DNA of 64,000 nt from Xiphias gladius (taxonomy: Eukaryota; Chordata; Actinopteri; Istiophoriformes; Xiphiidae). Below, in pieces: positions 48,366 through 64,000 of the stretch. The notes under the pieces were generated by a model. The model worked only from the letters and a program-made list of their open reading frames with translations. It searched no databases and had not been told where the DNA came from. The number at the start of each line of letters is the position of its first letter. Position 1 is the first letter of the stretch. The DNA lies in assembly GCF_016859285.1 (NCBI RefSeq), contig NC_053400.1:25442001-25506000 (forward strand). Reading direction: 5' to 3'. The position numbers and the translations under genes were made by a program.

Positions 48366-49240
48366 CTGATTTTACTCGCAGTATTAAAAGTGAACTGTAT
48401 TTTTCTTTTTCAAGTAGATGGAGGTACGTTTTGCGGGGCTGTTGTCTGGAATTGCATTGTATGCTTTATGATGTTATATGCTGACCCGGATCAAAGTCAC
48501 AAGTAATTAAACCAATCATTGAATCATTTTATCTAATGACATAAACTTGTAGAATAGAGGTCTTAGAACATTTGCTAGTTCAGATGCTGCAAAGTGGCTA
48601 ATCTGTAAATTTTTAGAAACTGTTTGTGTCAAAATTTGATGTGTTAGTCTGAGGTGCAAACTATCCATCAAATAGAGTTGTTGAACTCAGCTGCTTCCGT
48701 GATCCAGTGTCATCAATGCAGACTCAGACTGTATTGTTTTCAAACGATATCGAACATCCTGTTGTACAATAAAACTTGCAGAATCATATTTTTGTGAGCC
48801 AAAGAAAAATACAATTAAAGCCACACTGACTGCCTGAAAGGGGTCGTGAACCATTCCTGGGTCACAGCCCGACTAAAGCTGTCCAGCTGTCCAGGAGAAC
48901 TCTACAAAAAAAAAAAAAAAAACCTCAGCAGAGATGGAAAATCAACATAATCTCAGGGGAGGCAATTAAAAGAGAGTTACAGATAAGGACGACAGCACTT
49001 ACAAAATAATAAACAAAGATTTTTAACAGTGGAGTGGCTCATTTTCGTCATTCCCTCTACATCTGCGCTATCACATCACGGGTCTATTTGAAATAAACTG
49101 CACCCATGACTAGCATTCAGCATCCATTACTGACGGGTAAATACCACAGAACTTTTGTATAATGAAGGACTCAATGTTTTGATTAAATCACTTTTTGATC
49201 TGATTACATGCATTGGCCTTATGAGTGAAAAATGACCTCA

Positions 49241-49262
49241 GAGGAGAGGAGAGGAGAGGAGA
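49241..49262. repeat. (GAGGA)n short tandem repeat
   Basis: About four units of GAGGA/GGAGA. Confidence 0.8.
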
Positions 49263-49779
49263 GTTCAAATAATCGCTACCTTCGAAATGAACCAAATTAC
49301 ATTTGTTCAAATGACATCAAATCGTAACCCAAAATCCCGGCAACACAAAACCACAGCTTCTGGCGGTTGTCATAAATGTTTTGCTATATCTTTCACAAGG
49401 ATGTGAGTCATTTTCCACTGAGCCAGAGTATCACATGCCCCACCAGGCCAAGGGGTTTACCCATAGTCACAGTGCAAGACTACTTTGCTGTAGGCGAAAA
49501 CTGTTTACAATAGCTCAGTCATCAAAACCATGTGTCTGTGAGGGGACACTGAGTGAGAGAAAAGAAATGCTGTCACTGTGTATATTGTTTGTTTGCTGAT
49601 TCACATTATGACTCCCTGTTTCTTCTGAATCCTCTGCGTTAATTGAATGCCATACAAAGTTTTGGTGACTGGATGTAAAAATGTAAACCCTAAAGAAAAT
49701 TTTACCAGGGTGATCCCCGCCCTCTCTGACTGAAAGCTTTAAGTCTCGAGCATTTCTGACCACAGTAACCATCACTGAT

Positions 49780-50243
49780 AGGTACGGTCAGACGTGCGCG
49801 CCGTTGCACCTGTAACCACACCCAACAGTGATGTCGCAGTGTGCTGACCAACCCCTGGAGTACACCTCTACATCACTGCAGCAAGGTGTTAAACCACTGG
49901 AGGTCAGCAAAAACGATTTTCAGTTGGTTTTAAATTGACCTTTTTAAGAGTAAAAGTAAAAATCTTTTTCTGACCTCCAGTGGTTTGACTTCTCCCCTTA
50001 CTGTAGCGTTGAACGGATGGACACCAGGACCCCTCAAGGTCACTATTAGATGTGCTTACAGGTGTGAAGGAGCACACTTTCTGACCACACCCAACCTCAC
50101 GTGCGGGGTGTTTTTATTTATTTAAAAAAAAAAAAATACAACAGAGGAATGAGGGAGCAATGACTGTAGGAGGTGTGGCCTCGTGGCTACGCAGTGTGTG
50201 ACGCAGGGATTGTGGTTACGTGATGGGCGCCGTCTGACCACTG
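49780..50243. mobile_element. Non-autonomous element with terminal inverted repeats
   Basis: Left end GGTCAGACG...CACCTGTAACCACACCC and right end GATTGTGGTTACGTG...GCGCCGTCTGACC are imperfect inverted repeats of about 40 bp. Inside, a perfect 17-bp inverted repeat (49891-49907 with 49970-49986, AAACCACTGGAGGTCAG) and partial repeats of the ends (GACCACACCCAAC) occur. No transposase frame. Confidence 0.65.
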
Positions 50244-51795
50244 CTCAGTGTAGCATGGTTAGCAGCCATTTTACCAGCCTTACTTCTTTCTCTCTTGGAA
50301 AGACAGGGAGTCTGGTGGAGCTTTGGCAGTCACTGGAAGCCCATTTGTGGTCCTTTGAGAGGAGGAGAGCGCCAGAGGGTGCCGGTCAATGTAAAGAGGA
50401 ACGTTAATGCAGATTCCAAAAAATAATCTCGAAAATCAACATGGCAAATATCTGACGAGGAAAGACATACCTTATTTGGCCTTTGTTGGGTTTGAAGGAT
50501 ACATGGTGCGCTCTGGGAGAAACACTGAATGTAAACATCATATCCTAAAGCATTGACATGGTGTCGCATCACCACTAGAACTAGAAAAGTTACATTTTTT
50601 CTACTATTAAATTACTATCAGACAGAGGCCCACCAACCCAGCTGTCACAACATCGTTGACTGCACAATGTCGACATTTCCAGCGTGTGTGGTTGCTATGT
50701 TATCATCAATATTATTGTTGGACTTGGAAATGGCATTCTGGTTAAGAGGGGAATTCACAAAATGATATATTAGTATACAAGCAGGGTGAAAGAGAGTAAA
50801 TACTTCTCAGCACATCATCATCACAAAATAACTCTCCCTGAATGTACTGAGCATCAAGAGCGGAAATTACCATCAACAGCAGCTGAGCAAAATGGAGTTG
50901 ACCATTTTCTACAAAAGGAATTGGAAGTTATATATCAAATGTGCTTGCCAACAATTGCATTATTTTCCTTTTGGCTTTGTCGTGAGCCTTAAACTTGGCT
51001 GAGGTTTCCCCCAAGATTTCACAGCAAATAACTTGTGTCAAAAGACCTCTGTGGTTGTCTTGTTTTGCCAAACAGCTGTTTAATCCCCATTTGGGACGAG
51101 CGAGAGAAGAGGTCCGGGACGGGAGAGATGATTCAAACAAGAGACTGAAAGGCACAGAGATGGAGAAAAAAACGGAAGGAACAGAGACACACAGAGGGAG
51201 ATAAAGAGAGAGAATTCAAACATGTGAGGCCTTCCACACTTGCTTGATTGTGTCTGTGGCCAGAACTGAGAGGAGGAGAGTGGGAGGAATAAAACAATTA
51301 ACATGAACAGTACACCGGGGAATGTGGGTTTCCTTGACAACAGGGGGCATAGCCAAACAAATGGGCTCTTTCATAACAATACAAGACAAACAGAAACGTC
51401 TCCCTTATTAGCACCCAGGCATTGGTAAAAAAAAAAAAGGAGCATTCCCTCCTGTCGTCCTAGAGAAGAAATATAAGCATGTATATTTTTCAAGAATGTT
51501 TCCTTTATGTTCATTATGGCTTCTGCGCTCCATATTTTAAGTGCATTGTGGATTTGCACAGATAAAAAACGGATTATTGTCAAACAGCAAAAACTGATCT
51601 GTCGGAATGGCAAGAAAATATCCACAGAGAGTTTTGTTATAAAACCCCCAGTAGCTTCGGGTTCATGTGAAAACATGAGAAACCAGCAGAGACGGGCGAA
51701 GCTGCAGAGCTGATCATAGTTAACCGGACGAGAGGAGGATGAGACACTGGCAAAATTCTCCTGCCCCAGATACTGCTCCAGAGAGAGAGCGAGAG

Positions 51796-51798
<3 letters not shown>

Positions 51799-51834
<36 letters not shown>

Positions 51835-51860
51835 TGTGTGTTTGTCGGGGGGGGGGGGGG
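51799..51860. repeat. (GT)n followed by a G-run
   Basis: GT repeat to 51840, then TTTGTC and a run of 14 G's (51847-51860). Confidence 0.95.
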
Positions 51861-51942
51861 TCTCCAGAGCAGTGCTTGATGAGCCAGCAGGTCCACCCTG
51901 TGTCCTGGCAAAGGTGCTGATCTATAATCAGTTGCAGGAGAC

Positions 51943-52735
51943 TTTGAAAAGTTCAACATTTTATTTGCTTTCTTGCTGAGAGTTGGATGGGAGGACTGAC
52001 TCCGCTCTCAAGCCCTACCAGTAAATATAAAGCTGGAGCCAGCAGCCAGTTAGCTCAGCTCAGCAGAAAGACTGGAAACAGGGGGAAACACCTAGCCTGG
52101 TTCTGTCCAAAGGTAACCGAATCTGTTAGAAGCACCGCTAAAGCTCACTGATTAACACATAATGATTTGTTTGGTTAATCCAACCAAAAAATGAGGGTGT
52201 AAATGAACAATTGGTTGCTTTGAGGGGGTAATGCCCTGGACTACTTCTTTGCCAGCTGCAGTAACTTCTCGAAGTCTCGACTGGCAACCTCACCATGACA
52301 ACAAGAATTACAGAGTAACTTGAGAACCAGGATGAAAACCAGCGGTTTTTTTGTTGTTGTTGCCCTCTCTGGTTGAATGTTTCAAGCCTGTTTCAGCTTG
52401 GGTGAAACAGTGTGCCGTGCTGCACCTCTGACTAAAAATACACCTGTACTTCCCTGTCGCAAGGTGTAAAGTTAGACCACCGCGCGTCAGATTCGAAGGA
52501 GGCTTTATAACGTGTTCATTAGTGAGCTTTTGAGGTGCTGGTAGGTGGATTTTGATACTTTTGGACAAAGCCAGGCTAGCTGTTCCCCCACGTTCCAGTC
52601 TTTATACTAAGCTTCCCTAAGCTGCTGCTGGGTCTTGTTACAAAGTCAGAGTGCAGAAAGAGAGTGACAGTGCAATTCTCCTCCAGCTTTCTGCCAGAAA
52701 GCATATCTACCAAAAACGTCGAACTATTGCTTTGA
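51943..52735. mobile_element. Foldback repeat family 1, two-armed copy
   Basis: Left arm from AAGTTCAACATTTTATTTGC through AGCTCAGCAGAAAGACTGG and CCTAGCCTGGTTCTGTCC. The inverted right arm (TTAGTGAGCTTTTGAGGTG, AAGCCAGGCTAGCTGTTCC) ends AACGTCGAACTATTGCTTTG. About 0.79 kb. Confidence 0.75.
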
Positions 52736-54559
52736 TTTCGCAATAAACAAACTCAGCCGCACGGGGCGATAAATTCTGCGCGTGCTTCACAAGAATGCAA
52801 GTTGCTGACAGTATGTTTTTCATGACAAAGTCTGTCCATGAGCAACTTGCTGCAGGACATGGAGGCGTTGGTGGAGGTTGGTTAACTGTCCAGCCATGCA
52901 TGAGTCCCCAGCTACCACCCCCACCCCTCTTGTTCTTTCCTTCTGTCTCCCTGTCTCTCTGATGGCACTTGAGCCCAATGAAGTAATTATATAGCACAAA
53001 TATTTAGCAACAGCTTGCACATTTTTTTTAAAGCTCAGGTGGGTAAAGCGGAAACTGCTCAGCTACTTCCTCAGAACAAACAGTCACACTGAGGTTGTTT
53101 TTGAATCTAAATGTCATATTTCAGAGAGAATAATTACGGCTGCGTGATGTGGAATGAGCGAGTTTTTTTTTTTTTTTGCTGTGAAATGAACAAAAAAATG
53201 TCCCAAGTGAATGGTCTCTGTGATTTATGCCAAGAGTCATGAGGGCAATCAACCCAGTGACTCAACAGTGTGAAAGCTTGTTTGGGCGGAACATTGGTGT
53301 GTGTGTGCTAAGTAGTTATTTAATGAGTAGTTTGACGGGATTCGTGGATGTGTTTGTGTGTGACAGAAAGAGCGAGAGACGCAAAGAGAGAGAAAAGGGG
53401 AAAGGAGGAGGGGGAATCCGGTTGTGTTACCCGATCTAAAGAACGAATGTGGGTCACTGTTTATGCGACGAGTCGGTCGCACGACCGCATGTGGCACGGC
53501 TCAATCTTTCTCTCAAACACTAACAAATATAAACAGCTACGCCCGCTTCATGCGCCTTTTCCATCATCCTCTCTGCACTCCGACATTACCTCTGTTGGAC
53601 AGACGGCACTTGTCTGAGTTCAGCTATTTTGCCACGTCCCGCTGGTACCAAGACATCAAGTGACTGTAAAACTCCGAGCAGCTCCTCGCTGCTTGTCTTG
53701 TCCGCTCTGAATGTAAGTGAATGGGTGACTCTGAATCTGTTGAAAAAGACCTCATATGACGATAGAACTTCCCCGTGGAAAGTCCATGTAATCCCTTTAA
53801 GATAAGGATGTTACGGTCATGAATTAGCACCACAAACAAAATTTAAATAGGTGAAGGGAAAATGTGGCCATTTCCTGTAAGATGGAATAATACTATGAAC
53901 TATGGCCACTACAAGGTAAAATCACTATTCAGAGGTCATTATATTCTTCATATTACAAAGGATAAAATGAATGTTGTACATTATAAGGCCTTTATATTTG
54001 TATACACGTTATTAAAAAGCAAGTCCAATTCATAACTCACAATAAGAATGTAGAGATTTGTGCTGAATTATTACCTGGTAAATCAAGACGCTGATTGACA
54101 GAAAACTAATTGTTGTTGCTATTATTTGTTGGTTATCACTGCAATATGCCTATTGTGGTTTTATACTTTTATCCATAAATTCCAAATTTCATGCTTTTAT
54201 TGATTTTCATTTTTTTGCGTGTCTCTTTTTTTTTTTTTTTTTAATGGTCTATAAATAAATTTACATCAAAGCTGACACTCAAATGACACGACAATCAGCT
54301 GGTCCCTAATCTCTTTAAATATTCTCAACAGTTGTCCAAAGAAAATACACCGTCTTTGTCACCGGGAACTTGCAGGTCCATCCGTCATAGTTGTCTGGAA
54401 TTTTTTTTAAAAACTAAACTGTTACTAATATCATCCATAAAGAAAACAATCATTGGTTGCACCCTCGGGTGAGATATTCCTCTTTAATACTGGTGAGATG
54501 TGCAGAAGCGCACGGACATTAGTCAAAATTGAAAATAAATACACGCATCCCATCTAACC

Positions 54560-55066
54560 GCAAAACACACGACCCCGCACTCGACCTGGAGATGACTACA
54601 GGCTTATTGAAATGACCGGACACCGCCGGTGGGTAGATGACGAACAGCCGTGAGCTGGCAACTAAGCCGCAGCAGGAGACGCGGTGTGTCACGTGACCGC
54701 GTCGGGGTCGGACATACCCGCGCCGCATGTCCTCGTCGGCAGATGCGGCACACCTCCTCCCGCCGCGCACAATGACACAACCTCCTCCGCCGTCGGCCCC
54801 ACTGCCTCTCTCGGACGACCCCGAACCGTCACGGACTGAGTGAGGCCGGCAGCTCCTGGGAGAAGAGCCGAGAGGACGAGGGACCGGTCTCTTGCTGCTG
54901 CTGCTGCTGCTGCTGCAGGGGTGTTTGCCAGTTCAACTCCCGCCGCAGACATTGCCAGTCCTGGTTTGAGGAGGGGGGAGGAGGAGGAGGGAGGTTTCCC
55001 GACAGTGCGAAGCCACCAGCTCACCTGAAGACGTTACGCCATGCGCTCCCGGTCTGCGCTCCCCGG
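54560..55066 (+). promoter_or_regulatory. prss23: GC-rich promoter/5' UTR of prss23
   Basis: A sharp rise in G+C and CpG content against AT-rich surroundings, ending at coding exon 1. It includes a (CTG)8 run at 54894-54917 and a GAGGAGG-rich stretch (54968-54992). Expected to hold the transcription start; no exact start can be read. Confidence 0.7.
54894..54917 (+). repeat. (CTG)8 trinucleotide repeat
   Basis: Eight consecutive CTG triplets within the probable 5' UTR or promoter of prss23, 124 bp before the start codon. Confidence 0.95.
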
Positions 55067-56897
55067 GTAAGTCACCTCCACGTCAGGTGTGGCTGTGCGC
55101 AACGCAGTAAGCTTGGCAAAACTTAGGCAAGTTATAACAATAAGAAGGAAATGTTGCCTAAACAGTTAACATTTAATTGATGCAGCAGTGAACAAAACAG
55201 AGGGATGAAGAATGACTTTACAGAAAATCACTAGTTTTTTCTGCTTAGACACAGATCTTAAAATCTGGCCTTTATACTGCGTGTGTTGCACGAGTTGCAA
55301 GATACAGACAAGATTGTGATGTGAGTGTGTTTAAGATACGAAACCACGGCGTGGTATTCAGCCGCTCTTGCGGGCTTAAGGGCAGTGCCCCAGGCCATTT
55401 AAGGAATTTTTCATCACAGCCTTGCAATGCCTGATCTTTGCCCTGTCTGTGATATCAGTGAAGGTTTACAGCTGCCAAATTCCAGCGTAGACAAACATTC
55501 TTTAAGAAAATATTTTCCCTCAACTCCCATGCCTTTAATTATAAATCCGTGATGATGGTTCTAGGAATGAGGATGTTTCTCATGCAGACGCTAAGAGGGG
55601 CCCAGACATCCTGTTTGACCACAACTACGTGGGCTCTGCATAAATGTTTGGTCCTATACACGTCATCTCTTGAGCACAGTAGTTCACCTGGTCTCTCCTC
55701 CTGCCCACCCACAGGTTTGCCTCCCTCCTTTTTCTCCTCGTCCTCCCCCCCGTTTTCTCCTCCTCCTCCCGCCCCCAGTGGATTCCCCAGCGTGTCCCTG
55801 TGGTCCTCCCACAGAGCACGGAGGCTCGGCCTGCCCCTCACTTCCTGTCGCCGGCTCGTCTGGATGTCACCTCCCAGTGTGACCCAGAATGCCACAAGAG
55901 AGCGCCTCAGCGGAGCTACTGGGACCTGCGGCATCTTTTGGCCTATGAGACTCTCCACTCTGACGGTCAACTAACCGAGACCGCCGTTGGGATCTATGGC
56001 TACAACTCCAACCTCGTCACCAGTCCGGCCTACGCCACAGGGTCATCTGGGAAGGCTGAGCGGTCACATGTCAGGAGAAAGCGACAGATCTTTGGCCATG
56101 ATGGGCGTTTTAGCATTGCTGGACAGAACTTCCTGCTTAAATATCCATTCTCAGTGGCAGTCAAACTGTCCACTGGGTGCTCCGGTACACTGGTGGGGGA
56201 CCGTCATGTTCTCACGGCTGCTCATTGTGTTCATGACGGTAAAAACTATGTGAAGGGAGCACAGAAGCTCCGGGTTGGCTTTTTAAAACCCAAGCAACGA
56301 GACACACAGCCTTCTTCCTTTTACCTTCCCTCCAACTTCACCAACCATGTGGAAGGGGGCCCGGCTCCTTACGCCCCACCAACCAACAACAAAATGAAGT
56401 TCCAGTGGATCAGAGCCAAGCGCACCCACGTTCCCAAAGGATGGATTAAAGGGAATGCCAATGACATTGGGATGGACTATGACTACGCTTTGCTTGAGCT
56501 CAAGAAACCCCACAAACGCCGCCACATGAAGTTAGGAGTCAGCCCCCCAGTTCAGAGGCTGCCTGGTCGACGGGTCCACTTCTCAGGATTCGATAATGAC
56601 CGTCCAGGCCAGCTGGTGTATCGGTTCTGTCTGGCCGGCGAGGAGACATCAGACTTGCTTTACCAGCACTGTGATGCTCAACCTGGGGCCAGTGGCTCAG
56701 GGGTGTACGCCCGAATGTGGGATGGGAGGCGCCGGCGTTGGGAGCGGAAAGTAATTGGTGTCTTTTCTGGGCATCAGTGGGTGGAGCGACAAGGGGCGTC
56801 TCAGGAATTTAATGTAGCGGTGAGAATCACGCCCCTCAAATACGCTCAGATCTGCTACTGGATAAAAGGTAACTTTGTGGACTGCCGAGAGGGGTGA
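55041..56897 (+). CDS. prss23: Serine protease 23 (secreted trypsin-like protease)
   Basis: Two coding exons: 55041-55066 (ATG plus eight codons and two bases, donor GG|GTAAGT) and 55715-56897 (acceptor CACAG), in frame; 402 aa (human 383). The signal peptide is formed across the junction: MRSRSALPG followed by a leucine-rich core (residues about 12-23). A basic RRKR site (129-132) just before QIF matches the family's predicted processing site. The S1-type triad is visible: His179 in LTAAHC, Asp265 in DYDYALLEL, Ser335 in PGASGSGVY. The Ser distinguishes it from PRSS35, which has Thr there. The C-terminal third is almost family-invariant (FNVAVRITPLKYAQICYWIKG). The product should be secreted; its physiological substrate is not well established. 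A GC-rich promoter region lies upstream. The first downstream AATAAA is at 58081. PRSS23 is close to CCDC81 in other vertebrates, supporting orthology. Confidence 0.96.
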
Positions 56898-58080
56898 GGA
56901 AAAGGCGGGGGGTGAGGATGGCGCTGGGGTCTAGCTACGAAACCATAGGCCAACTACATTCTCATACATCTTCTGGGATATTGGGGCTGCAAGAATCCAC
57001 ACTTTTCACCCCACTACATTTAGCACAGCTTCAATATAAATATTAAAATATTGTTTTGTGCCCCTACTGTCAGAGGCCAATCTCAGTAATGTAAAGACAG
57101 ACACAAATCCAGTAATGCAACTAAATTATGTAAACAAGACGTGTTCATTTAATTTATGCTTAGTTTTGCATCCCCGCTCGCATTTCTTAAACATGAAAAT
57201 ATTAGTTCTATTTTTGTTAACTGGTGAAACATTTAGGTCTGGTGGTTTTTGCAGAATAGGGAGGTGTTTTCTTGGAACATTCATCTGGACAACAAAGTCG
57301 TCTGCGAGCTCCTCAGATCGGGAACAAGGACTGATGTAGAAAGATGTTTTGGAAGAGAACCTAAGCAGCTGGACTGGGAAAGCTGTTTTCAATATGCATC
57401 ATAGCCCCTTTCTTGAGCTAATACTAAAGATTGCACTGCTGAGACTTTTTTCTACTGAAAATTATAGTTGGTTTTTTTTTTTGTAGATGAATGTACAAGT
57501 CAGCTACCAAAGGCGCCAACTGTTTCTCTCCAAACTATCAAGTATCTCCTTTCAGTGGACACACTAGTTATCCACAGGCATCGTGTACTCTATCAGCTAA
57601 ATTAACAGTGAAGAAAGTTTCTGAAAGAACATTCGACTCCTCACACGGAGTGATGTTAAACGACCGCAGATCACTCTTGCCAAGGCTGCAGACCACCAGT
57701 TATACGGAGCACACAGTTGTTGAATGTTGTACTTTAATGCTTAGCTCCCTCTGGTGGGAAAGGTAAGACATTGCAGGTGTCAGCAATCAACAGCGTGCCA
57801 ACTTAGCTTAGGCCTACGTAAGCACTTTTTTAAACTTTCTTGTCACGTCTGTGACACTGCATTATTTGTGTTTATGAAACTGAAGACTGGCAAATTTAAT
57901 GAAATATATGCTTTGAAATATGCAACTGTGTCACATATTTCTTCTCACTCTGCTCATGCAACATGTTTCATACACAGAAATACACACGTAATCTTGGTTT
58001 AAACACCATTTGTTTTATTTCAGATGTCAAAAAGCATTTTCAGAAATGCTGTGGGGAAACTAAACACCGTAAAAAGCTGA
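56898..58080 (+). other. prss23: Probable prss23 3' UTR
   Basis: No gene in this stretch; AT-rich DNA up to the first AATAAA at 58081-58086, giving a 3' UTR of about 1.2 kb. Confidence 0.5.
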
Positions 58081-58086
58081 AATAAA
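58081..58086 (+). terminator. prss23: Candidate prss23 poly(A) signal
   Basis: AATAAA, the first on the plus strand after the prss23 stop codon. Confidence 0.5.
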
Positions 58087-61081
58087 AAGGACCAGTTCCG
58101 ATGACTTCTCCAGCACCAACACATTTAACCAGGAGTCTGAATCCTGGGATATGGCACATTTGAAAACAAACTCTGCGACTCGATTCAATGATTTTCATAG
58201 TAAGCGGGGCACAGATCGACATCAAGTGTCAATTTTACTTTTATTGTATCTCCAAATTTCATGTAGGCCAGAGGACAATCAAGTACACTTCACACTCGAC
58301 CTGCAGTGTGGTCAGGTCACGACTTAATTGTCTGTCCAAACCAAAAAAAGCAGACAGAATGTCTGTTATTTGAGCAAAGACTTAACACTCAAATAAGAAC
58401 TGTAATAGAGGCAGAATTTAAAGCAAACCTTAAAATGTCCCCTTTCTATATTATTGAGATGAGGGCAAGTTTAAGATAAAATAATACTACACCCATTCAA
58501 AACTGATACTTCAGTGACGGCGCTCAATTGAAGGCTACCACTACCAATTACAAAAACATGCCAATTCAAGTCAACGGCAACATTCAGTTGCAAAATTTGC
58601 TACATTCAAGTGGAAATATGATCGTAAATGGAATATAAGCACCAAAAAGCTGATTTAAGGGCTGAGTTTGCAGACAAAGCAGAATAATGGGCACATGATT
58701 GACATTTGAGTTTAACACAACTGCTTCTTTTATCCAGATGTGCACACTGGGTCATCACAAAAGTGGCTTCCTTAACCTCATCTACACTCAACCTGAAACT
58801 TGACTGAAGCAGTGAATGTGAAATTCACCACACCACAGGAAATATTGATTCTCAGATTTTCTACTCCGACTTTACCCCTTGATTAAAAGGCTTTTCTGTT
58901 CAAGTTTTATTGATTTCGCTCTGAATACTGGACAGCTACCGGGGCCTGACACTAATACTGAATACTGCCCGAAGTTATGCACTGCCTGTGGATTAGAGCA
59001 AAGGAAGGAGTGCAGGCTCATAGAGACTTGAGAGTAAAAGGAAGTTAACCAAGTGTGACTAAACAGAAAGGCAACAACATGCAAGGCAACCTGTTTGTAA
59101 CACCGTTCCAGTAACTGAAAGTACATGAACGGGTAATGAGGTGACATATACAGTCCTTCCCCTCCAGCTGTCTTCACCCTTTTATTTTGTATTTATCCCC
59201 CATGGAAATGTCACCATTGAACATCCTGTGCTGTCAAATACACTTAAGAGCGCGATGAAAAGGACATATTTGGGATAAAGGTTAGATCCTGGGACGTACC
59301 AATAGAAAACTTTGTTAGCCACATTCGTTCTGTTATCTGCATCCAGTCCACAAAGAGATGGACCTGTTTTGAGATAGTCCTCACTCCCATTACGGTTTAG
59401 GCATTCAGGCACCAAAATTCAATAAAATAGAGTCTGGATGGCTTTAAAGAACACAAATGAGTCATACGTATCACGGTAAGAATATTTCTGCTTGTCAAAG
59501 TGTGATCTGACATCAGTAAGAGTTTTGAATTTCATAATGACCTGTTACAGCAGCAGCCTTTCAAACTTTTCACTTTTTAATGAACCAGAATGAGGGCAGG
59601 CAGGGCTAAAAAAAAACAAACACGCCAATAGTATCTCAATCCCTTCTCACTTGTTGGCAGCCTCATGAAAGTTGTACATGCCTGGTGCTGCCCCTACAGA
59701 TAGCCAAGATGTGAAACAAGCAGGTACTGATAGTAAAAGGTGAGAAAGGTGAATGAGGAAGAATACAGCATTCTCTGCAGAGGCAGTGGACAGGAGTACC
59801 TATGGTGTTTTACCTACAGACTGATCTTAAGTCAAAATTTTATTCGACATTGTGGTTAAAATCCACACTGAGGCTCTGCTTTAAGAATAGTTGGACATTC
59901 TGGGAAATTTGCTTATCCTCATTCTGTTAGGGAGTTGGATGAGAAACTCTGTAACTCTCGTCTGTACGGTAAAGAAAAAGATACAACCGGCAGTCGGGGA
60001 TTGTAGCTTAGCATAAAGACTGCAAACAGGGGAAACGGGGAACGGGGAAACAGCTAGTCAGGCATTGTCCAACTGTTACAAAATCTGCCTACAAGCATGT
60101 CTAAAACTTACCAATTAAAGCGTTATATCTTGTTTGGTTAATATATACAAAAACCAAGGTGTAAAAACAACAATTTACTGTTTTATGATGGGTTATGTGC
60201 TGGGCCATTTCATGGTCAGTGAAAAACTTCACAGCAAATAACAACCGGGAACATGTTGAATAATTTTTACACTTTATCTTTGTTAAACAAAAGGAGATAT
60301 AAAATGGCAACTGCTGAGCTTTAGCGGTGCTGGCAGGCAGATTTTGTCACCGTTGGACAGAGCCAGTCTAGCTCTCTCCCAATTTCCAGTCTTTATGCTT
60401 AGCTCACACTGATATTTACCCTGCGGCCATGAGAGCGGTATCGATCTTCTCATTCTCCACCGGAAAGCAAATAAAGGTATTTTCAAAAATGTTGAGCTAT
60501 TCCTTAAAGAGCAGTGACAAAAGATCAGCATTAATTTCTGCAGCAATGCTGAAATGATGAAATCATCCTGCTACCCCAAAACAGCAACTGGTTCCAGATT
60601 TAAGATTTGGGAGCCTTAAGGTTGAAGCAGATTATAGAAAATCCAGGATTCAGGATCTCAGGCACGACTCCTTCCACTGCCCTGAATTGCTCATCTAGTT
60701 TAACTGACTGTCAGAGGCCAAGCCCGCTCTGTGATTGGCCAACTGCACTTAAAATATCTTTGGTGAAAGTCACCTCCTGGCATTCCCTGACTTCCCTGTC
60801 GCCTAGCAACAACATAACACAACAAGCTAATGTTGTCAGTGTGGTAATGCCCGGCGTAACTCGAAATAGTATACAAAATAAAAATATTCTTTTAAATAGG
60901 TATATATAAACATTGCATTAAAAATAGAACCGTATCAAAACACAATTATGAGTTCACAGTCTGTCCCTTAACCTCCAAGCGTGAGTGCTAAACAACCCTC
61001 CAGTCTTCCGCTTGACCAGACCTCCACCCATCTCCCCTCCAAATCCAGAGTTCGTAGGTGAGGTCTCGCTGTGCTGAGCCT
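58087..61081. other. Convergent intergenic region, probable tmem39a 3' UTR
   Basis: No coding exon seen. Minus-strand AATAAA candidates for tmem39a occur at several places (for example 59843-59838), so the 3' end is not settled. Holds the foldback element at 59883-60505. Confidence 0.45.
59883..60505. mobile_element. Foldback repeat family 1, best-preserved two-armed copy
   Basis: Left arm AGTTGGACATTCTGGGAAAT ... AGCATAAAGACTGCAAACAG ... CCAATTAAAGCGTTATATC. The inverted right arm runs GAGCTTTAGCGGTGCTGG ... GGACAGAGCCAGTCTAGC ... AAAAATGTTGAGCTATTCC. About 0.62 kb with no coding frame. Confidence 0.8.

Positions 61082-64000
<2,919 letters not shown>

Noticed and set aside
54689-55024. Antisense open frame with an alanine run opposite the prss23 5' region
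   Set aside because: The alanine run is the (CTG)8 repeat read on the other strand; G+C-rich DNA leaves long frames by chance.
55539-55974. Overlapping open frames on both strands at the start of prss23 exon 2
   Set aside because: Shadows of the real frame, which is fixed by the exon 1 junction, signal peptide and family similarity.

Overview
The window looks like a piece of a ray-finned (teleost) fish chromosome. Genes are split by GT-AG introns. The non-coding DNA is full of repeats typical of fish: L2-like LINE and Tc1-like remnants, several short non-autonomous families present in many copies, and long CA/GT and CTAC microsatellites. There is no sign of bacterial gene organisation. Exon structures below were built by hand from splice sites and reading-frame phase; no alignment or transcript evidence was available.

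Layout, left to right: (1) 3.2-9.6 kb, minus strand: a complete 10-exon interleukin-1-receptor-family gene (copy A, 541 aa: signal peptide, three Ig domains, one membrane helix, TIR domain). (2) 10.06-10.21 kb: a degenerate exon of CCDC81, followed by an L2-like LINE remnant. (3) 16.2-20.3 kb, minus strand: a second complete IL-1R-family gene (copy B, 540 aa) with the same ten exons. (4) 21.4-33.9 kb, plus strand: complete ccdc81 (16 exons, 660 aa), head-to-head with copy B. (5) 34-54.7 kb: about 20 kb with no recognisable gene, filled with repeat families, a 72-bp near-perfect hairpin and a terminal-inverted-repeat element. (6) 55.0-56.9 kb, plus strand: prss23, a secreted serine protease (2 coding exons, 402 aa), with a GC-rich promoter. 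(7) 61.1-64.0 kb, minus strand: the 3' four coding exons of tmem39a, running off the right edge.

The main story is a tandem duplication of [IL-1R-like + 5' part of ccdc81]. It left two intact receptors and one dead ccdc81 exon between them. The receptors are mosaics. Ig2-Ig3 exons and their introns are nearly identical, as if homogenised by gene conversion. Ig1, the membrane exon and part of the TIR domain have diverged. Copy B has lost the charged core of TIR box 2, which suggests a change in signalling. CCDC81 and PRSS23 are neighbours in other vertebrates, so that part is conserved synteny; the immune receptors beside them are the more variable part.
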